Source: Phyllobacterium bourgognense
GTDB taxonomy: Bacteria; Pseudomonadota; Alphaproteobacteria; Rhizobiales; Rhizobiaceae
Direction of reading: 5' to 3'
NCBI RefSeq assembly: GCF_003337575.1
Contig: NZ_QPJM01000026.1
Coordinates: forward strand, 1-42,235
Length of the DNA: 42,235 nucleotides
Made by a program: the position numbers and the translations under genes. Positions 1 to 8,343 of this stretch are shown here, piece by piece. The notes beneath the pieces are model-generated. The model saw nothing but the letters and a program-made list of their open reading frames with translations, had not been told where the DNA came from and did not search any database. Within the stretch, counting starts at the first letter, position 1; each line of letters starts with the position of its first letter.

Positions 1-51
1 AAGGTTTGGGGACGCCGGATTTCTCGCCGGCCTACGGCAGGATCTCGCGCA

Positions 52-261
52 TCAGAGCACACTCAACTGATCAGCCGATGTCTTGCCGGACCTCTGGTCC
101 TGCACCAGCTCGTAGCTAACTTTCTGACCATCATTGAGGCTGCGCAATCCAGCGCGCTCAACGGCAGAGATATGTACAAACACGTCTGCGCCGCCGTCGT
201 CAGGCTGAATAAAGCCGAATCCCTTTGTCGAATTGAACCATTTGACGGTGCCTTTGGCCAA
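52..261 (-). CDS. CspA-family cold shock protein (69 aa)
   Basis: Small single-stranded nucleic-acid-binding protein that acts as an RNA chaperone or antiterminator in the cytoplasm. The whole protein is one cold shock domain. The RNP1 motif KGFGFI and the RNP2-type motif VFVHIS are both present, after the usual KGTVKWFN opening. The length of 69 aa is normal for rhizobial Csp proteins. I chose a TTG start at 261 because an AGGGGGG ribosome site lies 7 bases upstream and the protein then begins MAKGTVKWF as in its relatives. An in-frame ATG further upstream would add residues that do not belong to the family. It is the sister of the Csp gene at 38052. The only doubt is the start codon. Confidence 0.93.
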   Translation of the reverse strand: MAKGTVKWFNSTKGFGFIQPDDGGADVFVHISAVERAGLRSLNDGQKVSYELVQDQRSGKTSADQLSVL

Positions 262-448
262 GATGAATCCCCCCTGCCACATCAACAACTATCACATCGA
301 TAGCGCGATAAGCGCACCGTCACAATAAGGACTTTTGAATTTCGCCAGGCCTTGATCCACTGTGCGGCTCGAGATTTGTGACAATCCTCGCGGCCACAGG
401 CGGATTGACGGCGACCATAGGCTCTGCGAATTTGTTGTGGGGGAGATC

Positions 449-769
449 ATGGCCATCGATTGGATTTCAACGCTGCAGGAGCAAGCGGAATTCGCCAAGC
501 AGATCGCGGACGATGTTGCGCATACACTTGAGATCGCTGATTTGAACACTGCGCAGGCAGCCAGGCTTTACCGTGTGGTCGAGCAAGGCGCCCAGACCTT
601 TGATCGCATCATCGAAGAAATGGAACAGCACGACATTGATGATGACCTCATCCAAGCGGCTGAGACGATAGCCGACATATGGACCAACCTGTCCGTCACG
701 ACTGCGAACAAGCTTCGTGTCATGCAGGGCCTGGCACCCATTGAGTTTCCATCAGAGGTCACTGAATAG
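449..769 (+). CDS. Hypothetical helical protein (106 aa)
   Basis: Not recognised. The ATG at 449 follows GGGGGAG at good spacing, so the in-frame extension back to 362 is not needed. The protein begins MAIDWISTLQEQAEFAKQ and is acidic and mostly helical, with no signal peptide, membrane segment or cysteine pairs. It is followed 71 bases later by another small gene on the same strand. The amphipathic helices could allow it to oligomerise, but no function can be given. Confidence 0.6.
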   Translation: MAIDWISTLQEQAEFAKQIADDVAHTLEIADLNTAQAARLYRVVEQGAQTFDRIIEEMEQHDIDDDLIQAAETIADIWTNLSVTTANKLRVMQGLAPIEFPSEVTE

Positions 770-840
770 GGCCGAGCCGGCTGATACGCTGCAGAGATGA
801 CGTCTGATGAAACGAGATATCCTTTGAGGAGAAAGATATC

Positions 841-1083
841 ATGCCAATTCCGAGACCTCACTATTCCAGAAATCATCCCGAGCGCTTTGATGCATGTCAG
901 TTGGCGATTGAGGACAAGCTGATAGAACTGATCGGCCAAGCATCGGATGTAGGCTGGCACAAAGACGAAATACTGTCCGCCATTATAGAAATAGCCGACA
1001 ACCTATCGTTGGCGCGGCGTGACGATATTGCGCTTGCGATAGAAACCCAGTTATCGAAATTGACAAAGAAAAGGGACGTCTAA
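841..1083 (+). CDS. Hypothetical small protein (80 aa)
   Basis: Not recognised. A strong GAGGAG ribosome site sits just ahead of the ATG at 841. The sequence opens MPIPRPHYSRNHPERFDACQ and continues as predicted helices with alternating charged residues. It is soluble, with no signal peptide. It lies between two other small same-strand genes, and a broken reading frame starts only a base or two after its stop, so it may be the middle of a short operon of rhizobial-specific small genes. Confidence 0.6.
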   Translation: MPIPRPHYSRNHPERFDACQLAIEDKLIELIGQASDVGWHKDEILSAIIEIADNLSLARRDDIALAIETQLSKLTKKRDV

Positions 1084-1084
1084 A

Positions 1085-1338
1085 TTGGCTGACGCCAATG
1101 ATCATCCCGCCGCCTCATCGTTGTCGTCGCATTCAGTCGGGCAGACAATGGGCAACTTGTGCCTGCCTATGATCCAATGCAGTTCGATACCCCGGAAGAT
1201 GCCACTCGAATGGCGCGCTATCTCGCGGTAAAATGCGCTGGCGTCTTGGCATGGGTTCGCGATGTCCAGCCTGAGGCGGGAGGCTATGGGCCTCCGACGA
1301 TTCTGTTTCGATCTGGCGACGTCCCGGAACTGGAGTAG
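1085..1338 (+). pseudogene. Small hypothetical gene, apparently frameshifted near its start
   Basis: From about 1114 to the TAG at 1336-1338 the frame encodes a protein-like run containing VVVAFSRADNGQLVPAY, AGVLAWVRDV, GYGPPTILF and RSGDVPEL. From memory, this pattern resembles a family of about 70-aa rhizobial proteins of unknown function. No ATG, GTG or TTG opens this frame before GTG 1159 and ATG 1177. A TTG at 1085, two bases after the preceding stop and behind an AAAGGGA ribosome site, opens a different frame that dies after about 48 codons. One indel near 1110-1117 would join the two. Alternatively a shortened protein starts at 1177 (53 aa). Confidence 0.45.
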
Positions 1339-1354
1339 CCATCAAACGATCAAG

Positions 1355-1810
1355 ATGACGTGGGAAGCAAACATTCAAAACCTCGTCAAGATTGGCGCGG
1401 TCAAAATCATCCGGCGCGATGAAGCGGTCATTCGCCAGCGCCTGACAGATGCTGAGGCATATTTAACGGACACCAGAAAGGTTACCACTACGCAATCCCG
1501 CTTCTTGCTGGCGGTTGAAGGTGTGCGCCAGGCAAGTCTTGCCATCGCAAACCATGCCGGGATCAAAGTTATTGCCAACGCCCAGCACAAGGTTGACGTG
1601 TCGCAGCTCGCTGCAATGATTACCCGGCTTGAAACCGTCGTTCCGGGTGCAGCAAAAACCTTGGGAGATTTCCGCAATATCCGCATACAACGCAAGAGCG
1701 TGTCGCCTGCCCCATCAATCTCGCCGGAGCAGGCTGCCAAGGCAGTGGATATTCTGAAACAGCTTCTCGACCGTGCCCGAATTCTAGCAAGTATCGATAA
1801 AGATCCTTAG
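1355..1810 (+). CDS. Hypothetical protein, possibly HEPN-like (151 aa)
   Basis: Not firmly recognised. The ATG at 1355 gives a protein beginning MTWEANIQNLVKIGAV; an in-frame start at 1262 is possible but overlaps the preceding coding-like frame. The body is helical. The arrangement of a long helix (LLAVEGVRQASLAIANHAG), a basic segment (RNIRIQRK) and a C-terminal helix (SPEQAAKAVDILKQLLDRA) is reminiscent of HEPN-type helical bundles. The typical catalytic histidine after the R-N pair is not visible, so nuclease activity cannot be claimed. It is probably co-transcribed with the small genes upstream. Confidence 0.5.
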   Translation: MTWEANIQNLVKIGAVKIIRRDEAVIRQRLTDAEAYLTDTRKVTTTQSRFLLAVEGVRQASLAIANHAGIKVIANAQHKVDVSQLAAMITRLETVVPGAAKTLGDFRNIRIQRKSVSPAPSISPEQAAKAVDILKQLLDRARILASIDKDP

Positions 1811-2070
1811 GTGGCGTAAGGCTGGGACGCAGAAGTAGATCCCAAGCGGGCCAGAAACACTCATGGCCATTTTTCGACGAAACACTCAATATCTACATTG
1901 GGCCACCTCGCGAAGAAGATGAATGGCTGAGATGTGCAAGGGTGTTCTGCCCTGCGCACTATGCGACGGGCCTGTTATGCATATTTAGCGGGCCATCTGT
2001 AGTCTGTTTGTGGCAATCCGGAACAGGCATACTCATAGGTAAAGCGTCCGGTTCCGATATCTCGACATGC

Positions 2071-2421
2071 TCAAACAAGCTGGCCATACTGGTTGTAGAA
2101 CTGATCCCAATCAGAACCAGTGCTGTACCCTCCCCCGCCGCCACGGCAGCCGCTGCTGCTATTAGCGCAAGCAATCGCCGCGGCCCCGACTAGCGCGACG
2201 GCAACACCAGCAACTATGGCTGCGTTCTGTGCTTTCACGTAGCCGAGACAATCGCCCGGATAAATATTGCGGTCTTGCCTGAAGGTTGCACTTTGCGTTT
2301 TTAGGTAAGCACGACAAATTGATATTTTATCACCCTTGGTTTTGTCCTTGTAAAAGCTTTTGCTTGAAGTAGTACAGCCGGCGCAAATCGCTGCGAGACA
2401 ATTCTTTTCATTTAGTTCCAT
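2071..2421 (-). CDS. Small glycine-rich membrane-associated protein (116 aa)
   Basis: Function unknown. The start at 2421 has a GGGAG site 8 bases upstream. Features in order: an early cysteine motif (CLAAICAGCTTSS) that looks like a weak lipobox, a central charged part with three cysteines, a hydrophobic helix (AAIVAGVAVALVGAAAIACA, about residues 76-95), then a Gly/Ser-rich linker (GGGGGYS) and a short polar tail. The N-terminus is too polar for a textbook lipoprotein signal. The hydrophobic helix and glycine-rich tail suggest an envelope protein. It is transcribed away from the small gene cluster on its left. Confidence 0.55.
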   Translation of the reverse strand: MELNEKNCLAAICAGCTTSSKSFYKDKTKGDKISICRAYLKTQSATFRQDRNIYPGDCLGYVKAQNAAIVAGVAVALVGAAAIACANSSSGCRGGGGGYSTGSDWDQFYNQYGQLV

Positions 2422-3024
2422 CCCAATAACTCCCGCAGGCAATCAACAGACATTGGTCCGCATGTACAAGCCCCCAATGGGATGTGTGAGTAGTTCTTTT
2501 ATCTATTTTGACGAAGGTTGGCTTTCCCGTTGGCATGAAGCAACGGCCAAAGTGAAATTAAGAAAAAGGCGCGTCGGTTAGCTACATACCGGGTACGCGC
2601 ATCGCTCTGATGTAAGCCCGCTTAAGGCCTAACCGCGGCATGGAATCCGCACCTGTACAAGTGCGGAAGGGCGGTTAAATATTCGTTGTCTAATAGCGTT
2701 CCAAGAGTCAAGGAGCGGTGGGCACTCGTCAACGTCGCCGTGCTGCGGAACACGCTGGGCGGCGTACGTTATTCAGTTCGATCGGGCCTCAGCGACTTTT
2801 TTTCTTCAGAGCTATCCGGTGCCGGGAGCAGCGTTGTCTCCGCGGTCGACACATGGTCGCCGCATAATGGGTCTTCGCAGGGTGGATCTTCCTATGTTTG
2901 AAGCGCAGTCTCTCAAAGAGCTGCAGCGAACATGAACGGAATGATCCAACCCACGTCCGCAGCACGGACGCTCAGTGCCTCAAATCAGATTTGACGCGCT
3001 GAGGTGAGAAGGCTGGTTCTTCGC
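2422..3024. other. Intergenic stretch with no convincing gene
   Basis: About 600 bases between the small membrane-associated protein and the IS110 transposase. ORFs here are short and lack ribosome sites or protein-like composition. The right end carries structured DNA just downstream of the transposase stop, listed separately. The left boundary of the IS element must lie here, but no flanking target duplication could be seen. Confidence 0.5.
2954..3003. repeat. Two adjacent inverted repeats next to the transposase 3' end
   Basis: CGTCCG and CGGACG (2954-2970, 5-base loop) form one hairpin. TCAAATC and GATTTGA (2980-2994, one-base centre) form a perfect second hairpin, which is enclosed by CTCAG and CTGAG (2971-2975 and 2999-3003) with a 4x4 internal loop. 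The block lies about 20 bases beyond the transposase stop. It could be part of the element end, a structured RNA or a transcription barrier; the sequence does not decide. Confidence 0.5.
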
Positions 3025-4068
3025 TTATGCGGTAGCGCCAGCCAATGCGTTGAACACTTCCCCTGTCTTGAGCATGCTATGCATGATAACGGCCAGCTTT
3101 CGCGCGACCGCCACTGCGGCGCGCTTGAAGCCCAGCCGCTCACGCAGTTTAAGTCCCCAGCTCCTGAGACTGTTTTCGTTTCTGGCACTGGTTCTTGTGA
3201 GGAGTACCGTCGCTGCTTCATAAAGCAAGCCCCGCAGATGGTTGTCGCCTCTGCGTGAGATATGACCGTCATAATCGACTTCGCCGGACTGGTAGCGCCG
3301 CGTTGTCAGCCCAAGCCAGGCGCCAACTGAGCGCGACGTTCTGAAGTTTTCTGGATCTTCGATCGCTGCGACATACGAGATGGCGGTGACGGCGCCGATC
3401 CCCGGGATCGTCATCAAAAGCTTCGTCTCCTGGCTCTCCCGCGCCGCTGCGAGCAACTGCCGATCAAGATCGGCCGCGCGCCTGCGTATGTCGCGCCATG
3501 CCTCGAGCAGAGGCAATATGATCTTTCCCAGGCCGTCATTCCCATCCAGCAATTGCCTAATGTTCCCATCAAATATCCGACCTTTCCCTTTCGGGACAAT
3601 AAGACCGAATGTCTTCATCAGGCCGCGGATTTGATTGCTGAGCTGGGTCGAGATAGTCAAAAGCTGATTGCGAGCCGCCACCAGTGTGCGCGTCAGCATG
3701 CTATCGAAAGCCTTCAACCGGACGGCCTTGTAGAACCCAGCTTCGGCTAAATGGGCCAAGCCATCCGCGTCATTGGCGTCGGTCTTGTTGAGCGTCTCGT
3801 CCAAGACCTTTTGCGCGTGCCGCGCTTCGATGCAGATTGCTGGAACCCCCTCGGCTGTCAGCGCATGATAGAACCACGTCGACAACGGCCCCGTCTCGAA
3901 CACAACGCGCTTGGCGTGCGGAGCGTGTTTGCGGATCATCTCCGCCAGAAGTTTTGGGTCAGAGGGACACTTTCCCCGCCAGATCCGCTTCCCGTCTTGT
4001 CGGATCGAGATCGCGGTATCTTTTAATGAAATGTCCAGCCCTATATATTGGTCCACGGTTGCCTCCAT
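3025..4068 (-). CDS. IS110-family transposase (347 aa)
   Basis: RNA-guided-type DEDD recombinase that moves an IS110/IS1111 element. The N-terminal RuvC-like domain shows D12 (YIGLDISL), E58 (VVFETGP) and the pair D97/D100 (KTDANDADGLA). The C-terminal part has the helix-hairpin-helix-like MTIPGIGAVTA and the conserved SRRGDNHLRGLL segment of the transposase_20 domain. Length is normal and the frame is intact, so the copy may be active. I chose the ATG at 4068 because the product then opens MEATVDQYIGLDIS; the upstream in-frame ATG at 4125 adds 19 atypical residues. The element ends are not resolved, as is usual for IS110 elements without terminal repeats. Confidence 0.95.
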   Translation of the reverse strand: MEATVDQYIGLDISLKDTAISIRQDGKRIWRGKCPSDPKLLAEMIRKHAPHAKRVVFETGPLSTWFYHALTAEGVPAICIEARHAQKVLDETLNKTDANDADGLAHLAEAGFYKAVRLKAFDSMLTRTLVAARNQLLTISTQLSNQIRGLMKTFGLIVPKGKGRIFDGNIRQLLDGNDGLGKIILPLLEAWRDIRRRAADLDRQLLAAARESQETKLLMTIPGIGAVTAISYVAAIEDPENFRTSRSVGAWLGLTTRRYQSGEVDYDGHISRRGDNHLRGLLYEAATVLLTRTSARNENSLRSWGLKLRERLGFKRAAVAVARKLAVIMHSMLKTGEVFNALAGATA

Positions 4069-4414
4069 TTGATGTTTGGGCCCGGTTCCAATCGTGAGCC
4101 CGTATTTCCATCTTATCGGGGGCAACCACCCTCGCCAGCCATCATCTTACAAAAATGGCCTGGGACGATCGCGCCGCGATTACCCCATGTTTGAAAATGC
4201 CGACAAGAGGCAATTTCCCGCAAATTCGGATTGTAGCGCCAATGTCGAAAATTTCGCTTACTCTTCCTCGGCAGGTGGGAAACGTTGAGCTTTGGACAGC
4301 CACAAAATAACACCGTTCGGAAAACGTCTCTAGGCCAACATATCTTGCGAATTGGTTTGATGCTATATTTTGCATTCGTTGCCCACTTCGAAGCAGTGAC
4401 CGGAACCCAATATA
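4069..4414. other. Region upstream of the IS110 transposase
   Basis: About 350 bases with no supported gene; the minus-strand ORF crossing it has no family features. It contains the 5' flank of the transposase. In IS110-group elements this flank can encode the guide (bridge) RNA, so it may hold one end of the element. No clear hairpin series was identified by eye. Confidence 0.4.
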
Positions 4415-4672
4415 ATGATCGAGAGTGACACGAGGCAGGCAAATTGGCGTCGCGCGAACCCGAAAAAATATGATGCCCATCTGGCGGTGCAACGAGCGCT
4501 GAAAGCTGGACAGTTGGAAAGACATGTCTGTGAAGTCTGCGGTATTGAAGCTGTCGACGCACATCACGATCGATACGATGAACCACTGCAAGTCCGTTGG
4601 CTATGCCGACGACATCACACTCGCCTTCATCACTTTGGTGAAGACATGTTTCCAATTAAATCGAATATTTGA
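4415..4672 (+). CDS. Small HNH-like zinc-binding protein (85 aa)
   Basis: Small protein with a treble-clef zinc site. Cys39 and Cys42 (CEVC), His50/His51 (DAHH), Cys64 and His67/His68 (CRRHH) are arranged as in short HNH-type proteins found on phages and accessory DNA. The core sequences AHLAVQRALKAGQL and LQVRWLCRRHHTRLH are protein-like throughout. At 85 aa it is about the size of a minimal HNH domain. No strong ribosome site precedes the ATG. The function may be DNA nicking or simply DNA binding; the full catalytic histidine set cannot be confirmed. It sits beside the IS110 element on the opposite strand. Confidence 0.7.
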   Translation: MIESDTRQANWRRANPKKYDAHLAVQRALKAGQLERHVCEVCGIEAVDAHHDRYDEPLQVRWLCRRHHTRLHHFGEDMFPIKSNI

Positions 4673-4888
4673 TACCGAGAAACTTGGCCTACTTCAAAGA
4701 GCGGGATCATCGACCCTAGTATTCCCTATCAAGCTATGGTGTTAAATCTGCCACCAGCATGCCGAAAACGTTTGCATACTTTGAGTCGAGTTGGCTTCGA
4801 ATACGAGACCTGATGCAACTTGAAAAATACAGAACGCGAACATCGATTTTGAGCATAGCCCACTTGCACTTAAGCAGACATTGCAGCG

Positions 4889-6037
4889 CTAGCCCAAGGT
4901 CGCATCACTTTTTACGACGTGTGGTTTGGCCGGCACTACTCGTGTTGCGATGGCAGAGCCATTGGCGTCGAAGACGTGGATGTCTTGCGCGCGGGCGGTA
5001 AAGTCGATCGTATTCATCCTTGCGTAGGAGCCCGTACCATCAACCTTGATCAAATACTTTCGGTCGGAGCCCTGCATATCGACATAGAGAATTTGTACTT
5101 CGCCGAGGTGTTCCACAAAATCGATGATGCCTGTAAGCACTCCGCCGCTCGTCTCTGCTTCGGCGATCTGCGTATTCTCAGGGCGAATGCCAATGCTGAT
5201 TCTATCCCCTGTTGAAATGCCATCGGGGCGCAAACCAACGTCAAGAGTAACGCCACAATCCGATAGGAACCTTACCGAGCCAGTTGAATCCTTTTCGGCC
5301 ATTCCGTCCAATATATTCATTGCGGGGGAGCCGATGAATTGGGCGACAAACAGGTTGGCTGGATTCTTGTATAGGTCGAGAGGCGTTCCGACCTGCTCGA
5401 TATAGCCGTCTTTGAACACAACGATACGATCCGCCAATGTCATGGCTTCGACCTGATCATGGGTTACATAGATCATGGTCACTTTCGGCATGCTTTGCTT
5501 TAGCTTCGCGATCTCGATCCGCGTGGCCACTCGTAACGCAGCATCCAGGTTGGACAATGGTTCATCGAACAGAAAGACCCGGGGGTCACGCACTATCGCG
5601 CGGCCGATGGCAACCCGCTGCCTCTGCCCACCGGAGAGCGCCTTTGGCAGCCTCTGCAAATAGTTATCCAATTGTAGAATTGCCGCCGCATTGCGCACCC
5701 GCCTGTCGATTTCAGCTTTCGGCAGGCCGGCAATGCGCAATCCAAAGGCCATGTTTTCAAAGACCGTCATATGTGGATAAAGCGCATAGGACTGGAACAC
5801 CATGGAGATGCCGCGCTTGGAAGGCGCCACATTATTGATACGCTCACCATTGATGATCAGATCACCTGACGTGATCGTTTCCAGACCTGCAATTGAGCGG
5901 AGCAATGTGGATTTCCCGCAGCCCGAAGGGCCGACAAAGACGATGAACTCACCCGATCGTATGTCGAGGTCTATCCCATGCAGAACCTCCAGGTTGGCAT
6001 AAGATTTACGTATGTTTCTCAGCGACAAGTCGGCCAT
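4889..6037 (-). CDS. ABC transporter ATPase, MalK/UgpC type (382 aa)
   Basis: Cytoplasmic ATPase that powers the carbohydrate-type importer encoded in the same operon. Walker A GPSGCGKST (36-44), Q-loop FQSYALYPH (81-89), signature LSGGQRQR (134-141), Walker B VFLFDEP (154-160) and the H-loop histidine in THDQ (192-195) are all intact. The C-terminal third is the TOBE/OB regulatory domain of the MalK group, giving the usual length. It is the last gene of the operon, 36 bases after the FAD oxidoreductase and apart from its permeases. That order suggests the oxidoreductase and sugar enzymes are always made together with the transporter. Confidence 0.95.
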   Translation of the reverse strand: MADLSLRNIRKSYANLEVLHGIDLDIRSGEFIVFVGPSGCGKSTLLRSIAGLETITSGDLIINGERINNVAPSKRGISMVFQSYALYPHMTVFENMAFGLRIAGLPKAEIDRRVRNAAAILQLDNYLQRLPKALSGGQRQRVAIGRAIVRDPRVFLFDEPLSNLDAALRVATRIEIAKLKQSMPKVTMIYVTHDQVEAMTLADRIVVFKDGYIEQVGTPLDLYKNPANLFVAQFIGSPAMNILDGMAEKDSTGSVRFLSDCGVTLDVGLRPDGISTGDRISIGIRPENTQIAEAETSGGVLTGIIDFVEHLGEVQILYVDMQGSDRKYLIKVDGTGSYARMNTIDFTARAQDIHVFDANGSAIATRVVPAKPHVVKSDATLG

Positions 6038-6073
6038 CGTTCATTCCTTATGATTGCTTTTCACCGCTCGGCA

Positions 6074-7483
6074 TCAGGGAGCCATGCTGGCGAGAAATCG
6101 CGTAATCCAATCGGGTTTTTGGTTGATAATCTCCGCGTCGTTCTTGCGTCGAATGGCCCGGCGCACGATTTTTGCGCCTACATAGCGCAATGGCTCCGGA
6201 GGCAGTTTCGTGCGGCGGTCGATCCCAACCAGTCCGCATCTGCTCCACTTGTCATCGCGTTCCAGCACGAGACTTGCCATGATGCGGCCGGCTACAGGGG
6301 TCTGCGCGATCCCGGTACCGTTGAATCCCACGGCATAGAAAATGTTCGGATGATTTCTCAAATGGCCAAAAACAGGAAGATGCTGGGCCGTGCAGTCGAT
6401 CGGCCCGCTCCAATCGTATTGAACCGCAACATTCTTCAGCTGAGGATACACCCGGTGCATCTCGCGAATATTGTCAAAACCATTGTCTCCACTGCGATTG
6501 AAGCTTGAGTCGATGTGGTTCTGATAGGAGATGCCGCCTGTTCCACGACCGAAGATGACCCGGCCTGAGGGCGTACGCTGATAATAGAGCACATGGTGCT
6601 GTGCATCGCAGATCGATGCGCCGTCGACCCAGCCAATCTCGTCCAATATGTCGCCAGCGGGTGCCGTAGCGATGACCTGGCTGCTGACCACATAGAGATA
6701 GGGTTGCAGTTCCGGTATCGCTGAAAGCCACGCATTGGCGGCGAGAACGACTTTGTTGGCAGACAATACGCCTTGACCTGTTCGCAATCTGGTCGGTTGC
6801 CCCGGCATGATTTCGGCAACAGGGGTGTGTTCGTGAATCACGACGCCTTTTGAAAGAGCCAGTTGACGCAGACCAATCGCAAGCTTGGCAGGTTGAACAG
6901 TACCGGCCTTGTCCTCCACAATCCCGGCATAGGAGACGTCCGAGCCGGTACGCTGCAGAATGTCAGTGCGATCAAGGGTTCGAAAATGGTCTTCGCCCAA
7001 TGCGCGGCAGAGATCGTAGGCTTTCGACCACGCTCCCTCCTGAGCGGTGGAGCTTGCAGTCCAGAACCAGCCGTCAAGCCGCAGATCCATGTCGATAATG
7101 CGGGAATCCTGCAAGGACTTGAGTTCCTCGATGGCATCGGCGGTGGCGCGGCACAACATGAGTGCATCGTCATCACCCACCAGATCCCGCAGCAGGTCGA
7201 TCTCTGCAAACCAGGTATGGACCTGTCCTCCGTTTCGGCCAGACGCGCCCGAACCGCAAAAGTCGGCTTCAAGAATCGTGATGCGCGTTTCAGGCGCTTG
7301 CTCCTTTATGCGCAGTGCCGTCCAGAGCCCTGCGTAACCTCCGCCGACGATTGCCACGTCGCACTCCTGGGTGCCCCGGAGAGGCACGGTACTGGCATCG
7401 GCATCTATACTCTGCAGCCAGAAAGAGCGGTCGTCTTTTGCCGCCGCGACAGGTGGTCTCATTTTGATGCTACTCATGCTCAT
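6074..7483 (-). CDS. FAD-dependent oxidoreductase, DAO family (469 aa)
   Basis: Flavoenzyme that probably oxidises a secondary amine C-N bond. The Rossmann motif is GGGYAGLWTALRI, followed by the acidic end LEAD and the FAD-contact stretch GSGASGRNGGQ. C-terminal GVGFNGTGIAQ-type residues (read here as YAVGFNGTGIA) close the FAD site. It resembles gamma-glutamylputrescine oxidase and amadoriase-type enzymes. The start at 7483 makes a 4-base ATGA overlap with the kinase gene; ATG 7477 has better spacing from AAAGGGG and is equally possible. A C-terminal tail of about 60 basic residues is longer than in typical relatives. In an Amadori operon it may release amine from fructosamines or from a related glycated amine; that is inference. 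Confidence 0.88.
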   Translation of the reverse strand: MSMSSIKMRPPVAAAKDDRSFWLQSIDADASTVPLRGTQECDVAIVGGGYAGLWTALRIKEQAPETRITILEADFCGSGASGRNGGQVHTWFAEIDLLRDLVGDDDALMLCRATADAIEELKSLQDSRIIDMDLRLDGWFWTASSTAQEGAWSKAYDLCRALGEDHFRTLDRTDILQRTGSDVSYAGIVEDKAGTVQPAKLAIGLRQLALSKGVVIHEHTPVAEIMPGQPTRLRTGQGVLSANKVVLAANAWLSAIPELQPYLYVVSSQVIATAPAGDILDEIGWVDGASICDAQHHVLYYQRTPSGRVIFGRGTGGISYQNHIDSSFNRSGDNGFDNIREMHRVYPQLKNVAVQYDWSGPIDCTAQHLPVFGHLRNHPNIFYAVGFNGTGIAQTPVAGRIMASLVLERDDKWSRCGLVGIDRRTKLPPEPLRYVGAKIVRRAIRRKNDAEIINQKPDWITRFLASMAP

Positions 7484-8343
7484 CCCCTTTGCGCCGTACG
7501 GATGACGCCGTCGTATTTCTCGAGAAGCCACTGAGGAATCGGCATGATTTCTTGCGGGAACCCGCCAAGATGCGTGCAGGTCTCCGAGGCGCGGATGGCG
7601 GAAAGATGCAGCGAGGCAGCCTCGGACCGCCCTTCAACGAAACGCGATATGAGAAATGTCGCGATAAAGCTGTCACCGGCACCGCATGTGTCAACGACCG
7701 ATACGGGCACCGACCCGGCTGAGTATAGCTCGCTGCCATTGTCATAGAACGAGCCGCGCTTGCCACAGGTAATCACCACCCGCTGCGCACCTGCCTGCTT
7801 GAACCTCTCGATAAGCGGTTTGACCGGTTCGGCCGGATCATCAGGACCCGATGCAAAAACGAGCGGCACGTTGTCCAGTGGCAAGTCCAGGTGCCGTGTC
7901 GAGAGGTCGACGCTGAATCTTGCGCCGTTCGTCACGAGCTTGCGCACCAGACTTTCGTTCGAATTCGTACCGAGATGAACCCAATCGGCTTCGAGCAGTT
8001 GATCGTAATGTTCGCTCTTCGGGTAGAAATTCGCGCCGACACCGAGCGACTCGAGCAGGAAACGCCGCTCGCCCGCGTCATCTGCCAGCAATGTCACCGC
8101 TGAACTGCCGGCCGCTATCTCCACGTCGCTTCGATCGAGGCCTGCCTGCTCGATTGCCTCAAGCATGATCTCCGCTTCCTCGTCACTCCCCAAGGCACCG
8201 AAATAGCGTGCATTGTAGCCCTGCCGCTTCCACTGCACCGCAACATTGAGGGCATTCCCTCCAACCGTGACAAAACCTTTGGTCAGATAAGCATCAAGAC
8301 AATTGTCGCCGACGGCGATCAGAGTGGGATTAGCGTTCATCAT
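7480..8343 (-). CDS. frlD: PfkB-family sugar kinase, FrlD-like (287 aa)
   Basis: ATP-dependent kinase, most likely phosphorylating fructoselysine or another fructosamine at C6. The ribokinase fold signatures are present: GGNALNVAVQWKRQG near residue 28 (substrate side) and DTCGAGDSFIATFL near residue 218, whose GAGD aspartate is the catalytic base. The length is slightly greater than that of enteric FrlD. It overlaps the upstream epimerase gene by 4 bases (ATGA) and the downstream oxidoreductase in the same way, so translation is coupled. The FrlB-like and FrlC-like neighbours give the specificity; alone it could only be called a PfkB sugar kinase. Confidence 0.85.
   Translation of the reverse strand: MMNANPTLIAVGDNCLDAYLTKGFVTVGGNALNVAVQWKRQGYNARYFGALGSDEEAEIMLEAIEQAGLDRSDVEIAAGSSAVTLLADDAGERRFLLESLGVGANFYPKSEHYDQLLEADWVHLGTNSNESLVRKLVTNGARFSVDLSTRHLDLPLDNVPLVFASGPDDPAEPVKPLIERFKQAGAQRVVITCGKRGSFYDNGSELYSAGSVPVSVVDTCGAGDSFIATFLISRFVEGRSEAASLHLSAIRASETCTHLGGFPQEIMPIPQWLLEKYDGVIRTAQRG

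Noticed and set aside
1942..2193. Plus-strand ORF opposite the small membrane-associated protein
   Set aside because: Low-complexity shadow of the minus-strand gene, with no ribosome site.
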